Shown here in pieces: positions 40,601 through 51,501 of a stretch of DNA of 64,000 nt (the first letter of the stretch is position 1; every line of letters begins with the position of its first letter). The position numbers and the translations under genes were made by a program. The stretch lies in assembly GCF_033115175.1 (NCBI RefSeq), contig NC_084836.1, positions 64,223,097-64,287,096 on the forward strand, in the 5' to 3' direction. The DNA is from Lepus europaeus (Eukaryota; Chordata; Mammalia; Lagomorpha; Leporidae). Under the pieces are notes generated by a model. It was given only the letters and a program-made list of their open reading frames with translations, did not search any database and was not told where the DNA came from.

Positions 40601-43600
40601 ACGTTTATGTCTTTCCTCCTGGCCTGTTTAGTAGTTTGCTGAAACTCGAAACTCTTGGGTAATCCCCTATTTTCCCCCCAAGGTGATGTCCTGAGAAGAC
40701 GTATTGCTACCCCAGAGGAAGTTCGTCTCCCACTGCAACATGGGTAAATGCTCTCGTGTGCTACACGCATGGACAAGTTTAATGCATGTCTCTAGAACAA
40801 GGGCGCTCCTTTGTCCATCTGAGGTTGGGGAGGAATGGGCTAGGTCAGAGTAGATGACAGGAAACTTACCTGCAGTGCTAGTGTTTCTTGAGATGTCCTG
40901 GGTTTTCCTGTGCTCAGGGTCTGTCTTCACTCACGTTCTCTTCCTCTTGGGACTCAGTTTTGCTCAAGGGGCTCCAGCTATTACCTTTTCCAAACTGGCT
41001 GGCTTGTCCTCTTTTCAGGGAGAGGGGATAATGACAAATGGGGAGTGGCTTATTACCAATGAATTGGGGTGGTTTTCTTGTGGTCCCTCTTTGGTGAAGT
41101 TAGGGCAGGAAGCTCCTTCACAGAGGAGCAAGCCAGCTAACCTCAAGGGCCTGGTAGGATTAGCTGCCTTCCTGGGTTTTCCCCTTCTCTCTTGGCTACT
41201 TGTGATCATCAAGTTTGAGTGCAAGGTTTAGTCTTAGAATAATTTTGCTCTTAGAACACAGGGTTCATAATTAAACCCTGGCCTGCGTAGTCGTTTCATG
41301 CAGTCAGCGTGGATCTCACTCTGTTGCCTGCCTCCCCATCCTCTGTCCACTCTGTGCCCTTAGGCCTTCAGCTCTAGAGTGGAAACTCAGTGATGGCCCT
41401 GAACGGCGTCGGGGAGGGCTTTCTGGCTGCTTAGTTGTCTGCCTTTGTGGAAAAGAGGGGTGGCGGTCTTTCAGAGCCGGGGCATTTTGCTGCGTCGCTT
41501 TCCTCCTGAGGGTTTGCGGATTTTTGTAGTTCAGTCTGCCTTTTAATCAAGCTTGTGTGTCCTGCAGCACTTGTATTTGCATGCAGTTCTAGTGAGACAG
41601 ATGCGGAGGGTCTGCTCAGTGGGCTTGCTCCTGGGTGGCATGGGGAGTGAGTAGGGGTGTGACCTGGCGACAGGGCCCGTGTGCTTCTCTGGCAGGTGGC
41701 GGAGAGAGGTGCGCATCAAGAAGGGCAGCCACCGATGGCAGGGGGAGACATGGTATTATGGCCCCTGTGGGAAGCGGATGAAACAGTTTCCAGAAGTGAT
41801 CAAGGTAATGTGGCTTTTATGGGCTTTTTAAAGGAAGCACAGACTCCTTTCCTTGCGCCCAGTAACAGCAGGCTGGCATTGTCTGCTCCAGGGCCTGTTC
41901 TGCTTGTGGTATTGCTTTCCAAAGGCATGATAGGGCTGTGACTTCATTAATGTTGCTTTACTTCCTCCTTGTAGTATCTGAGCCGCAACGTGGTACACAG
42001 TGTCCGCCGTGAGCACTTTAGCTTCAGTCCCCGTATGCCTGTTGGAGATTTCTTTGAAGAGAGAGACACACCAGAGGTACAGACTCAAGGGTTTATATAT
42101 GCTTCTGTCACTGAGAAAGGTAGTGGACAAGCTGCAGCTTCGTGTAGGGTTTGGGGATTCTGGGAGGCACTGACTGGTTCAGAAGGCCTAGCAGATTCCT
42201 TCCTGTAATGGTCTCCCTCTCTCCCTTAGGGCTTGCAGTGGGTACAGCTCTCAGCCGAAGAGATTCCTTCCAGGATCCAGGCAATTACTGGCAAACGAGG
42301 CCGACCTCGAAACACTGAGAAGTCTAAGACTAAGGAAGTTCCCAAGGTGAAACGGGGCCGAGGTCGGCCCCCCAAAGTCAAAATCCCTGAGCTATTGAAT
42401 AAAACAGATAACCGCCTCGTAAAGAAACTGGATGCCCAAGGTACAGTGGTATTTCTTACTGTGGGATTCCGCTCCTTTCGTGAGGTACCTGAAGCATTGC
42501 CTGGGTTCCCCAGAACTGGGACTGCCATTATCTGGACAGAACGAGTCTGAGTCAACTCTCTCTGGAATGCAGCATCTGGGTCCCAGCCCTTTGGGTACTA
42601 CTTCTCTAACCCGCTTCTTCCTTGAGTTGCTCTGCCCCTAGATGTGGTTACATAGCCCAAAGGAGAGGCCTTCTGTACCCCTTGTTACTCATTCTGCAGC
42701 TCCACACTTGCCTGATTGCAGCTGTACCCTCTTACCCTGCTCGTTACCACCTTCATGGGGATTCAGGATTCACATCTGAATTCAGAAGATAATCAGCTCT
42801 ATGTTAGTAGGATAGAGAGGTGGGAAATGTCTGGGTTTTCTTCAGTAAATACTGCATTTACTCATTTAGTGTGAAGAACAGGAAAACATTGAGTCTTTGG
42901 ATTCTCATTCAGAGTTCAGCTCTGCCATGTTCTTCTGACTGTAGGAATGAGAACAAGTCTGATGTTGAGCGGATGCTTTAAGTGCTTCATCTGCCCATGC
43001 TAGATCTGACTTAGAGGATTGCCACGTAGAAGTAGGGTGGTGTTTCTATACCAGAAACAAGAATATGCACTGTTAGGTTGAAAACATCAATTTGGAAATG
43101 CCCTGTTGTTTGCAAAAATTATACTTCAATATTCAGTTTTTCAGAAAGGAAGAAATTCAGATGGTTTAGTGGCGCGAGACTTAGGAACTGACTGTAAGCG
43201 ACGCCACGTCAGGGTTAGTGTGGCTGTAGTGAGGCGTCTGCCTTTTCGTCTGGTGTATTCTGGGTTTGTTGGTACCTTTGTCCGCTGCCCTCCTCTCCGG
43301 TAGTGTGGCCTTCTGTTTCCGTTCTCAGTTCCCTCTGCTATCAAGTCTGGGTTATTGCCCTTGTTGGGTAGCCTGGGAGAGAGACAGGCCAGAAGGCTAC
43401 TCTGCCATTGTGGCTTCTTTTCCATCAGCAGGACCCCTTCCAAAGCAGTCCGATTGGAGCCAGGGGTTGCTGCTTCTGGGCAGGAGATGCCATTTGAGTT
43501 CTTTGTGCCACCTCCGTAGCAGGTGCCTCACCTACATTTTTTCTCCCAACATTTTATTATGTATACTTTAAAGTTAAAAAAAAAAAAAAAAAAAACTCTA

Positions 43601-46600
43601 GATTCTTCAGGGTGCTGCTTGGGAGGCCAGCTTTGTGACAGGTGTGTGCTGCCCTGGATGCCAGGGACTCATCGTCCTGTCTCACTTGTTTACTTTTTCT
43701 TTCTGCCTTCACAGAAACACTGAGCGAGGAGGATAAAGCGAAAATCAGTAAAAGCAAGAAGAAGATGAGGCAAAAGATACAACGGGGAGAGTGCCAGACC
43801 ACCCAAGGGCAGGTGAGGACATCAGTGGTGGTGCACTGGTCACTTTGCCCACAACCTGCTTCATCTTTTTTTCCATCTCCCACATCTGCCACCCCTGTAT
43901 AGCAGCACTTCCATTACCCTGAAATTTCTTGGCCTTGATTTTAGCGAATTGGCTTGTTCAAGAAAATGCGGACACCTCCAAGGTGAGGGAAGGATCCGTT
44001 GCCAGCCTGTCATCCCATCGCTCGCCTCTCCTTCAGCAACTTTGTCTGTGTTTGAATCCTAGCCTGTGCAGAGATGCTTTCAAGAGTTTTGAGGAGAAAT
44101 GACATCTTCCTTTATGGTTTACAGGCCAGAAACAAGCGGAAACAAGAGACCAAGAGCTTAAAGCAGAAGGAAGCTAAAAAGAAACCCAAGGTAAGTGCGT
44201 ATACACATTTGCTGAATATAATTTTGAAGCCACTGCACCGATAATTTGTGCCCCAGTCTTGCTTTGTAGTTGCATTTGTAGTTGCATTTCTGGGCTCTCT
44301 CTCAGGCTGGGAAAGACCAGGACCAGGACAGGGTGGTGACTGGTGTCTTCATGGCACTCTTGGTTTCTCTCTGCTTTGGGTGTGTAGGTTGAGAAAGAGA
44401 AAGTAAAGACAAAGCAGGAAAAACTAAAGGAAAAAGTCAAGAGGGAAAAGAAAGAGAAGGTGAAGCTGAAGGAAAAGGAGGAGGTGGCCAGAGCCAAGCC
44501 AGCGTGTAGGGCAGACAAGAGCGTGGCCACGCAGAGGCGCCTGGAGGAGCGGCAGAGGCAGCAGATGATCCTGGAGGAGATGAAGAAGCCCACAGAGGAC
44601 ATGTGTCTGGCTGACCACCAGGTAAGAGGGGAGGGACTCTGTTAGAGGCAGAGCTTCAGGAACAGCACTCACGGGATGTGTGACAGATGTCCTTGCTGCT
44701 TCTGCCCCTCCAGCCTCTGCCTGACTTCTCCCGCATCCCTGGTCTGACCCTGCCCAGTAGGGCATTCTCAGACTGCCTGACCATCGTGGAGTTCCTGCAT
44801 AGCTTCGGCAAGGTGCTGGGCTTTGACCCTACCAAAGACGTGCCTAGCCTGGGGGTGCTGCAGGAGGGACTTCTCTGTCAAGGTGACAGCCTGGGTGAGG
44901 TGCAGGACCTGCTGGTGCGGCTCCTGAAGGCTGCCCTCTGTGACCCCGGCCTGCCCGCCTACTGTCAGGTGAGCCCAGCTCCTCGGCAGCTGGGAGGGCC
45001 CAAGGGCCAGCCCTCTATCGTCTTAGTTTCGCTTTTTCTTTAAGTTCCTCCTGCGGAACAACTAGAGGAGATACAGAGCTTTCATTTCTGTTCTCCTTCT
45101 CTTTCCTTCTCTTCCTCTCTCCTTATTTTGTCCATTTCCCTTTATTTTATTCCTTTTCTTTTGTATTCTTCCTTCGTAGTCAGTCTTCACCTTGTCCTGT
45201 CTTGATCCCATAGCATTCTGCTGTGTTTTACTGTTCCAGGTTCATGTGTCTCAATTTGTTTCTCTTCCCTCCTCACTCCCGTTATGCTCTCCTCCACACA
45301 GTCCCTAAAGATCTTGGGGGAGAAGGTGTCTGAGATCCCCCTGACCAGAGACAACGTGTCTGAGATCCTGCGCTGCTTCCTCATGGCGTACGGCGCAGAG
45401 CCTGCCCTCTGCGACAGCCTGCGCACACAGCCTTTCCAGGCCCAGCCCCCACAGCAGAAAGCAGCTGTCCTGGCTTTCCTTGTGCATGAGCTCAACGGCT
45501 CCACCCTCATCATCAAGTGAGAGGCTGGGGGTGTCACAGTGGGCTGGGAGAGGGGCTGGCCTCCCAGGAGTCCTGGGGTGACGTGGATTCATTGCTGTGT
45601 TCTGAAGATGCCCAAGGCACTTGGCACTGAGTCTCGTTGCCCTCCTTGCCCTCTGGGTTCTAGGCTGAGACTCCATGTTCAGCTGCAGCCCCTTCCCTGT
45701 GCTGCCACTTTCGCCTCTCAGTCCCATTCCCTGTTCTCCTGCAGTGAGATCGACAAGACTCTGGAGAGTATGTCCAGCTACAGGAAAAACAAGTGGATCG
45801 TTGAAGGTCGGCTCCGGAGGTAGGGACAGGACTGAGCCTGGAGAGGGTGGGCCGTAGCCAGAACCTCTGCCTGGAGTGCGATGCCCTTGCTCCTTCCTCC
45901 CGTGGGTTTGGGCTTGCTGAGGCTCTGAGTGGCCTAGAGTCTGGGTCTGTTAGCGGTTCCTCAGCACGGTTTCCTTTACTCTCCTCATCTGTCTCCAGAC
46001 TGAAAACTGCTCTGGCTAAGCGAACTGGGCGCTCCGAGGTGGAGATGGAGGGTCTAGAGGAGAGCCTGCGAAGGAGGCGCAGTTCTCGGATCATGGAGGA
46101 GACCAGTGGCGTGGAAGAGGAGGAAGAGGAGGAAGCTGCCGCCGTCCATGGCCGCAGGGGTCGGAGGGATGGAGAGGTACTGGCCAAAGACCAAGGAAAG
46201 TGGAAGTGGGAAAACAGATTATTTCTCTTTTTTGAGTTCTTTTTCTCAGTGTCCTCTTGTCTCTCTGCAGGTTGATGCCACAACATCTAGCATCCCAGAG
46301 CTAGAGCGCCAGATAGAGAAACTCAGCAAGGTACTGTGCGTGCTGCTCTGGGAGCTGGGGGTATGTGTGGGGCGGGAAGTGATTCCCTTCGGAGCTGGGC
46401 CCAGGTGGTACTGATTGTATAGGAACTGAGCTGTTAACATTTCTCCCGTGTCACTTCGGAAGTGTGGTTTTTATTTGTTGTCTTCCTTTTCCACTGCCTA
46501 CCCAGCGTCAGCTCTTCTTTCGCAAAAAGCTGCTACATTCATCTCAGATGCTTCGGGCAGTCTCCTTGGGTCAAGACCGATACAGACGGCGCTACTGGGT

Positions 46601-49600
46601 GTTACCATATTTGGCTGGTATCTTTGTGGAAGGAACAGAGGGGAGCTTAGGTAGGTGTGTGGGGGGAGGCAGAAGGGGAGAGCCTAGATTCTGAATCCTG
46701 TCTGACAACAAAAGTTACACAGTTTGTTTTGCTCTACCCGGTAGTCTTGGGTCCTTCATTTCATGAGAATCGGTATAGGGATTAAGAGCGCAGGCACTGG
46801 GCCAGTTGTCTTGCCTACCTGTGAGCGTGCACCACACGGAAGCACACCTGGGTTTGATACCCGGCTCCAGCTCTGTCTTCTCGCTTAATGCCAATGCACA
46901 TTCTGGGAGGCGGTGCTGATGGCTCAAGCAGTTGGCTTCCTGCTAAGTTTGTGGAAGACCTAGATTGAGTTTCCTGCTTTTGGCTTCAGCCTAGCCCAGC
47001 CCCAGCCTTTTTGGGCATTTGGGCAGTGAACCAGCCAATGTGGGCTCTGTCTCTGTCAATCTAATTTTCTCTCTGGAGTAAGATTGCTCACCTCTTCCAT
47101 TTACCAGCTGTAGGCTTCAGTATGTCATTTGTGGAGGTCGTTCATGAGGCTGGGAGAACAATAACATGAGTTAATACTCTTCGAATACTACTTAACAGAG
47201 TTGGTTCTCAGTAGATGCTGGCTTATGATCTGTTGCTGCTTACTTTGGAGGAAAGTATTTCTTTTCCAAATGCTGTATTTATTGATATAAGCTGTTCTTA
47301 TTCCAAGAGAAAATGAAAGTATATACTATGTTTATTTATTTATTTATTTTTTAATCTGAAAGGCAAAGAGACATAGCTCTCATCTGCTGGTTCACTTCCC
47401 AAATGCCTGCAACAGTCAGGGCTGAGCCACACTGAAGCCAAGAGCCAGGAATTCAACCTGTATTTTGCACGTGGGGGCAGAGGCTCAAGTACTTGAGCCA
47501 TTACCACTGCCTCCCTGGTGCAGATTGGGGGGGAGCTGGGATTGGGAACAGAGCCAGGACTTGAACCCTAGCACCCCAGTATGGAATGTGGACTGCCCAA
47601 GTAGCATCTTTACTCCTGTACCAAATGTCTTCTCCATCCTGGTTTATGTACCTTCTTTCTTTCCCGTTATATAGCTGTATGTGTCTTAAGGTCTTTGCTT
47701 CTCTTTGTAGTTCCTGAGGATGCTATAAAGCAGGAAACGGAGTCCTTGAAGGTGGCAACCCATCCTCCACCCAACCCTGTGCTCTTCTCTGTGAAGAGGG
47801 AGCCTGGTGGCTCCAGCACGGCTGCCAGTTCTCCTGCCCGGGCCCGAGGCCGACCTCGAAAAACTAAGCCTGGGTCTCTGCAACACAGACCCCCGAAGTC
47901 CCCTGCCAGAGGACAGGATTCAGAAGAGCCCCAGGCCCAGCTTCAGCTGGAGGCTCAGCCCTGTGCCCAGCTTCAGGCTCCTGCCCAGCCCCAGCCCCAG
48001 CCCCAGCCCCAGCTGTGTCCTCAGCCCCATAATGGATTCCTGGAGCCAGAAGGCTCCCCCGTGTCCCTGGGTCAGAGCCAGCATGATCTCAGCCAGTCGG
48101 CCTTCCTGTCTTGGCTGAGTCAGACTCAGAGCCATGGCTCCCTGTTGAGTAGCTCAGTCCTCACACCTGATAGCAGCCCAGGAAAACTAGACCCAGCCCC
48201 GTCACAGCCCCTGGAGGAGCCGGAGCCTGAGGAGGCTGGATCCAGTCCTGATGTTCCAGCACCCTGGTGTAACTTCCCAGCCCCGACGCCATGCCATGCC
48301 GCCCCGACCCCGCCCCCTGCAGGTTCCGAGGACCAGCCCGCACCCTCCCCTCAGCTGCCTGCCTCCTCCAAGCCAGTAAGTAACCAGCACTAGTGGTAGG
48401 TGCTTCATCTTGCCACAGGCTCCGTTGCCTGAAGTTGAGGGGGCTCAGAAGCATGGACACGCCCTCATTCCCATGTTCTGTCCTGTCCCCAGGGCAGCAG
48501 AGCCAGTGCTGCCAGCTCCTGTTCTCCGGTGCAGTTCTCTTCTACCCCTTGCCCTGGGGTGGCCGCCAAGAGGCGAGCAGGAGACGCTGGAGAGATGACA
48601 CAGAGCCCCACAGAGCTGGGACAACTGAAACGGAGAGGGAGGCCTCCCAGTAAGTTCTTCAAGCAGATGGAGCAGCGTTATCTAACCCAGCTGACAGCCC
48701 AGCCTGTGCCCCCTGGTGAGTGACCTGGAAGTGGCCTGGAGGAGGAGTGACATCTGCTTCCTGCCCTGCCGGTCACATCCATGTGCTCTGCCCACAGAGA
48801 TGCGCTCGGGCTGGTGGTGGATCCGGGATCCTGACGTGGTGGACGCCACGCTGAAGGCCCTGCACCCCCGCGGCATCCGCGAGAAGGCACTCCACAAGCA
48901 CCTCAGCAAGCACAGGGACTTCCTGCAGGAGGTCTGCCTGCGGCCCTCAGCCGGCAAGTAGAGCCCGCCGGCGCCCGCCTGGGGAGCCCGGCCCGTGGGC
49001 AGCTGCCGTGGGCAGCGGCCTGATGGCCTCGCCTCTGCCCCTCCCTTCTCAGACTCCATCTTTGAGCCCTGCCAGCTGCCTGCCTTGCAAGAAGGGATTC
49101 TCAGCTGGTCCCCCACAGAGAAGACCTATGAGACAGACTTAGCCGTGCTTCAGTGGGTGGAGGAGCTAGAGCGGCGAGTCGTCCTGTCGGATCTGCAGAT
49201 TCGGGTACCGTGGGGCTTGCTCTGGGCGGGGAGGGTCTTCATCCCTTGTTCAACCATTTGCAAAAGCCCCGAGTGCCCACTTGACAATGACCTAATGTTC
49301 CTTTTCTTCCCCTGTCCGGTTTCCTTCTGTATAATGAGTTTTATTCCTCTCTCTGGCAACAAGGGCTGGACATGCCCGAGCCCAGACTCGACCCGTGAGG
49401 ACTTGGCCTACTGCGAGCACCTGCCTGACTCCCAAGAGGATATCACATGGAGGGGGAGGGGCAGGGAAGGACTGGTACCGCAGCGTAAAGCCACCAACCC
49501 GCTGGACCTGGCCGTGACACGGCTGGCCGCCCTGGAGCAGAACGTGGAGCGGCGCTACCTGCGGGAGCCTCTCTGGCCGGCGCATGAGGTGGTGCTGGAG

Positions 49601-51501
49601 AAGGCCCTGCTCAGCGCACCCAATGGTGCCCCTGAGGGCACCGCCACAGAGATGTGAGTGTCTCCCACTCCCCCAGTCTTGCTCCTGGAGAGAGAAGGGG
49701 TGCGTTCTCCCTTCAGTGGATCCCGCTCCTCACCCAGGGGTCACCATCTTCTTCCTCCAGATCGTACGAGATCACCCCTCGCATTCGGGTGTGGCGCCAG
49801 ACGCTTGAGCGGTGCCGGAGCGCAGCGCAGGTGTGCCTGTGCCTGGCCCAGCTGGAGCGCTCCATTGCCTGGGAGAAGTCTGTCAACAAAGTGGTAAGAG
49901 GGGGCAGCCGCACTGGGGAGGGTCGCTGGCAGGTGGAGGCCTGAAGCCTCACTCGGCCTCCTCACAACCTTGATCCAGACCTGTCTAGTTTGCCGGAAGG
50001 GTGACAACGATGAGTTTCTTCTGCTTTGTGATGGGTGTGACCGTGGCTGCCACATTTACTGCCATCGGCCCAAGATGGAAGCTGTCCCAGAAGGAGACTG
50101 GTTCTGTGCTGTCTGTCTGGCCCAGGTGAGGCTTCTGTTCCTTCAGGGCCCTCCCGTTTACTACCAGTCCTACAAAGGACCCTATCACACCCTCGGTCTT
50201 TGCAGCCTCGGTGGCACGAGACCTGGGTTCTAGTCCTCCTTAGGATGTGTTACTTCTGTGGCCTCAGCTGCGTCCTCTATAAAGTGGGCATAATCAACCA
50301 CCTTCCATGTAGATTCACGTGCTGGCTTCTGTGTGAAAGGATTCTTTTCTTTTCAAGATTATTTATTTGAAAGGCAGAGAAAGAGAGAGGTCTTCCATCC
50401 ATTGGTTCACTCCCCAGTTGGCCGCCAACAGTCAGGGTTGGGCCAGGCTGAATCCAGAAAGCAGGACCTCCATTCCAGTCTCTCTCGTGGCTGGCAGGAA
50501 ATTAAATATTTGAGCCATCTTCTCATGCTTCCCAGGTGCAGTAAAGCAGGGAGCTGGATTGAAAGCGGAGTGGCCAGGACTTGAACCGGGCACTCCGGTA
50601 TGGGATCCAGGTGTCCCAGGTGGCAGTTTAACCTGCTGTGCCACGACACCAGCCCCTGTGAAAGTGTCTGGATTCCCATGACCTGGAGGGCACGCAGTGT
50701 ACGGTGCCAGCGGTGGCTGCTTTTACCTTCTTCCCATCCTCAGCAGGTGGCGGAGGAATTCACTCAGAAGCCTGGTTTCCCAAAGCGAGGCCAGAAGCGG
50801 AAAAGCAGTTACCCGCTGAGCTTCTCCGAGGGGGATGGCCGCCGGCGCCGGGTGCTGTCCCGGGGCCGAGAGAGCCCTGCGGTGCCTCAGCTCTCAGAAG
50901 AGGGGCTGTCTCCGTGCAAGCGGCGGCGGCTGTCAATGCGGAACCACCACAGCGATCTCACGTTTTGCGAGTGAGTTGAGCGAATTCTGGGAACAGCTGG
51001 CTGTACGTACCCTGCCAGAGCCCAAGGGCTGGGTGGGCTGCGGCTGTCCACATGTGTCCTGAGACGGAGCTGTGGCTGTTCTTGTGGCGCCAGGATTATC
51101 CTGATGGAGATGGAGTCCCATGATGCAGCCTGGCCGTTCCTGGAGCCTGTGAACCCTCGCTTGGTCAGTGGGTACCGGCGCATCATCAAAAACCCTATGG
51201 ACTTTTCTACCATGCGGGAGCGACTGCTCCGGGGCGGGTGAGTAGGTGTCAGCGGCGCACACACACACACACACACATACCCGCTTCTTCACCGCAGCTC
51301 TGAGCCAACTCCCGCCCCCCCCCCACCCCGCCCAGGTACACCAGCTCCGAGGAGTTTGCTGCAGACGCCCTCCTGGTCTTTGACAACTGCCAGACCTTCA
51401 ACGAGGACGACTCTGAAGTGGGCAAGGCCGGGCACATCATGCGCCGCTTCTTTGAGAGCCGCTGGGAGGAGTTTTATCAGGGAAAACAGGCCAATCTGTG
51501 A
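34607..51501 (+). CDS. BAZ2A: BAZ2A / TIP5, nucleolar remodelling complex (NoRC) large subunit, 28 coding exons
   Basis: Partner of the SMARCA5 (SNF2H) ATPase in NoRC, which silences rRNA genes in the nucleolus. Coding exons: 34607-34742, 36291-36881, 37745-37930, 39497-39715, 40148-40561, 40683-40743, 41696-41804, 41975-42076, 42230-42440, 43715-43812, 44125-44190, 44388-44621, 44714-44968, 45302-45516, 45745-45819, 45999-46176, 46271-46330, 46506-46650, 47711-48375, 48493-48715, 48798-48953, 49053-49204, 49364-49653, 49761-49893, 49979-50125, 50744-50970, 51094-51237, 51336-51501. They total 5658 bp, 1885 aa plus stop, phase kept throughout; human has 1905. Domain order: TAM/MBD about 527-598, two AT-hooks (628-635, 648-655), Lys/Glu coiled coil, DDT, AT-hooks near 1164 and 1387, PHD 1659-1707, bromodomain 1783-1880. 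A Met-Glu extension may come from an exon ending at 17099. Intron 21 uses a GC donor. The protein appears intact. Confidence 0.97.
35881..35904. repeat. GT dinucleotide repeat in BAZ2A intron
   Basis: A run of about eleven GT units, then gcgc. Confidence 0.95.
38397..38663 (-). repeat. C-repeat SINE in BAZ2A intron 3
   Basis: Starts taataaagatttatttattt; the GA tract is missing; ends tctcaatgccggccc. Confidence 0.82.
38729..39039 (-). repeat. young-type C-repeat SINE with target duplication, BAZ2A intron 3
   Basis: agaaaaaatcttt is present on both sides (about 38716 and 39041). The head is clipped after cctgttaagcc. Confidence 0.9.
39081..39381 (+). repeat. C-repeat SINE in BAZ2A intron 3
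   Basis: Head gggaccagcgctgtggcata, tail tttcaaataaataaatcta. It ends about 115 bp before exon 4. Confidence 0.87.
40148..40561 (+). CDS. BAZ2A: BAZ2A exon 5, Ser-Pro-Ala repeat region
   Basis: Encodes a low-complexity stretch of imperfect units of the type (A/V)SPA or EVSP (about 40262-40480), lacking Lys and nearly lacking Arg, before the TAM domain. It looks disordered. Human has a longer version of the same repeat, so most of the roughly 20-residue length difference between the proteins probably lies here. The opposite strand is open through the same repeat, a by-product of its composition. Confidence 0.9.
40683..42076 (+). CDS. BAZ2A: BAZ2A exons 6-8, TAM (methyl-CpG-binding-like) domain
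   Basis: These exons encode RRRIATPEEVRLPLQHGW, then GSHRWQGETWYYGPCGKRMKQ, ending with the DFFEERDTP stretch. This is the TIP5/ARBP/MBD fold, which in TIP5 binds promoter-associated and structured RNA rather than methyl-CpG (established for the family). Exon 6 is only 61 bp and is phase 1 at its start and phase 2 at its end, so skipping it would break the frame. Confidence 0.92.
42230..42440 (+). CDS. BAZ2A: BAZ2A exon 9, twin AT-hooks
   Basis: Two AT-hook cores are visible, GKRGRPRN (residues about 627-634) and KRGRGRPPKVK (647-657). AT-hooks bind the minor groove of A/T-rich DNA and are linked to attaching rDNA to the nuclear matrix. Two further hooks are encoded at RARGRPRKTK (exon 19, near residue 1164) and KRRGRPPSKFF (exon 20, near 1387), giving four in the usual spacing. 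Confidence 0.92.
44714..45516 (+). CDS. BAZ2A: BAZ2A exons 13-14, DDT domain region
   Basis: Encodes AFSDCLTIVEFLHSFGKVLGF and the downstream helical segment with LQEGLLCQG and LVRLLKAAL, typical of the DDT module that contacts ISWI-type remodellers. It continues into KILGEKVSEIPLTRDNVSEILRCFLMAYG (WHIM-like continuation) in exon 14. The preceding exons 11-12 encode a long Lys/Glu-rich predicted coiled coil. Confidence 0.88.
46775..47215 (+). repeat. MIR interrupted by a partial SINE, BAZ2A intron 18
   Basis: MIR-type text at 46775-46900 (attaagagcgcaggcactgg; gggtttgatacccggctcc) resumes at about 47090 (atttaccagctgtaggctt). A C-repeat fragment lies between at about 46903-47090. Confidence 0.65.
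47333..47635 (-). repeat. C-repeat SINE upstream of BAZ2A exon 19
   Basis: Inverse tail tttatttatttattttttaa to a worn head, ending about 75 bp before the exon. Confidence 0.78.
48954..49052 (+). other. BAZ2A: BAZ2A intron 21, GC-AG intron (99 bp)
   Basis: The donor reads GCCG|GCAAGT and the acceptor TTCTCAG|ACTCC. Only the GC donor keeps frame and the conserved protein (PSAD-SIFEP). The nearest GT, at 48958, would shift the frame. The sequence after GC (AAGT) matches the strong-consensus rule for GC-AG introns. Confidence 0.85.
49979..50125 (+). CDS. BAZ2A: BAZ2A exon 25, PHD finger
   Basis: One exon encodes almost the whole C4HC3 zinc finger: Cys1660, Cys1663, Cys1675, Cys1678, His1683, Cys1686, Cys1701, Cys1704 (numbering from ATG 34607). 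All eight ligands are present. The BAZ2A PHD reads the unmodified histone H3 tail (family knowledge). The exon is 147 bp, phase 0 at both ends, so it is a clean cassette. Confidence 0.95.
50126..50743 (+). other. BAZ2A intron 25 with MIR fragment and SINE
   Basis: Contains a weak MIR fragment (about 50215-50310) and a minus C-repeat (about 50352-50657, ending ccacgacaccagcccc). It ends in the tandem acceptor CAGCAG at 50741-50746. Confidence 0.75.
51094..51501 (+). CDS. BAZ2A: BAZ2A exons 27-28, bromodomain and C-terminus
   Basis: Encodes the acetyl-lysine reader that targets NoRC to H4K16ac. The shelf WPF is at 1796-1798, the ZA loop continues to NPMDFSTMRERL, and the acetyl-lysine-binding Asn is N1853 in QTFNEDD, corresponding to human N1873. 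The two exons are split by a 98-bp intron holding a CA repeat. The protein ends GKQANL with stop TGA at 51499-51501. Confidence 0.95.
51253..51278. repeat. CA dinucleotide repeat in the last BAZ2A intron
   Basis: About twelve CA units within a 98-bp intron (51238-51335), which also has a C-run (51313-51324) near the acceptor. Confidence 0.95.

Noticed and set aside
48958-48961. GT at 48958 as donor of BAZ2A exon 21.
   Set aside because: It would add four bases, shift the frame and lose the conserved D-S-I-F junction.
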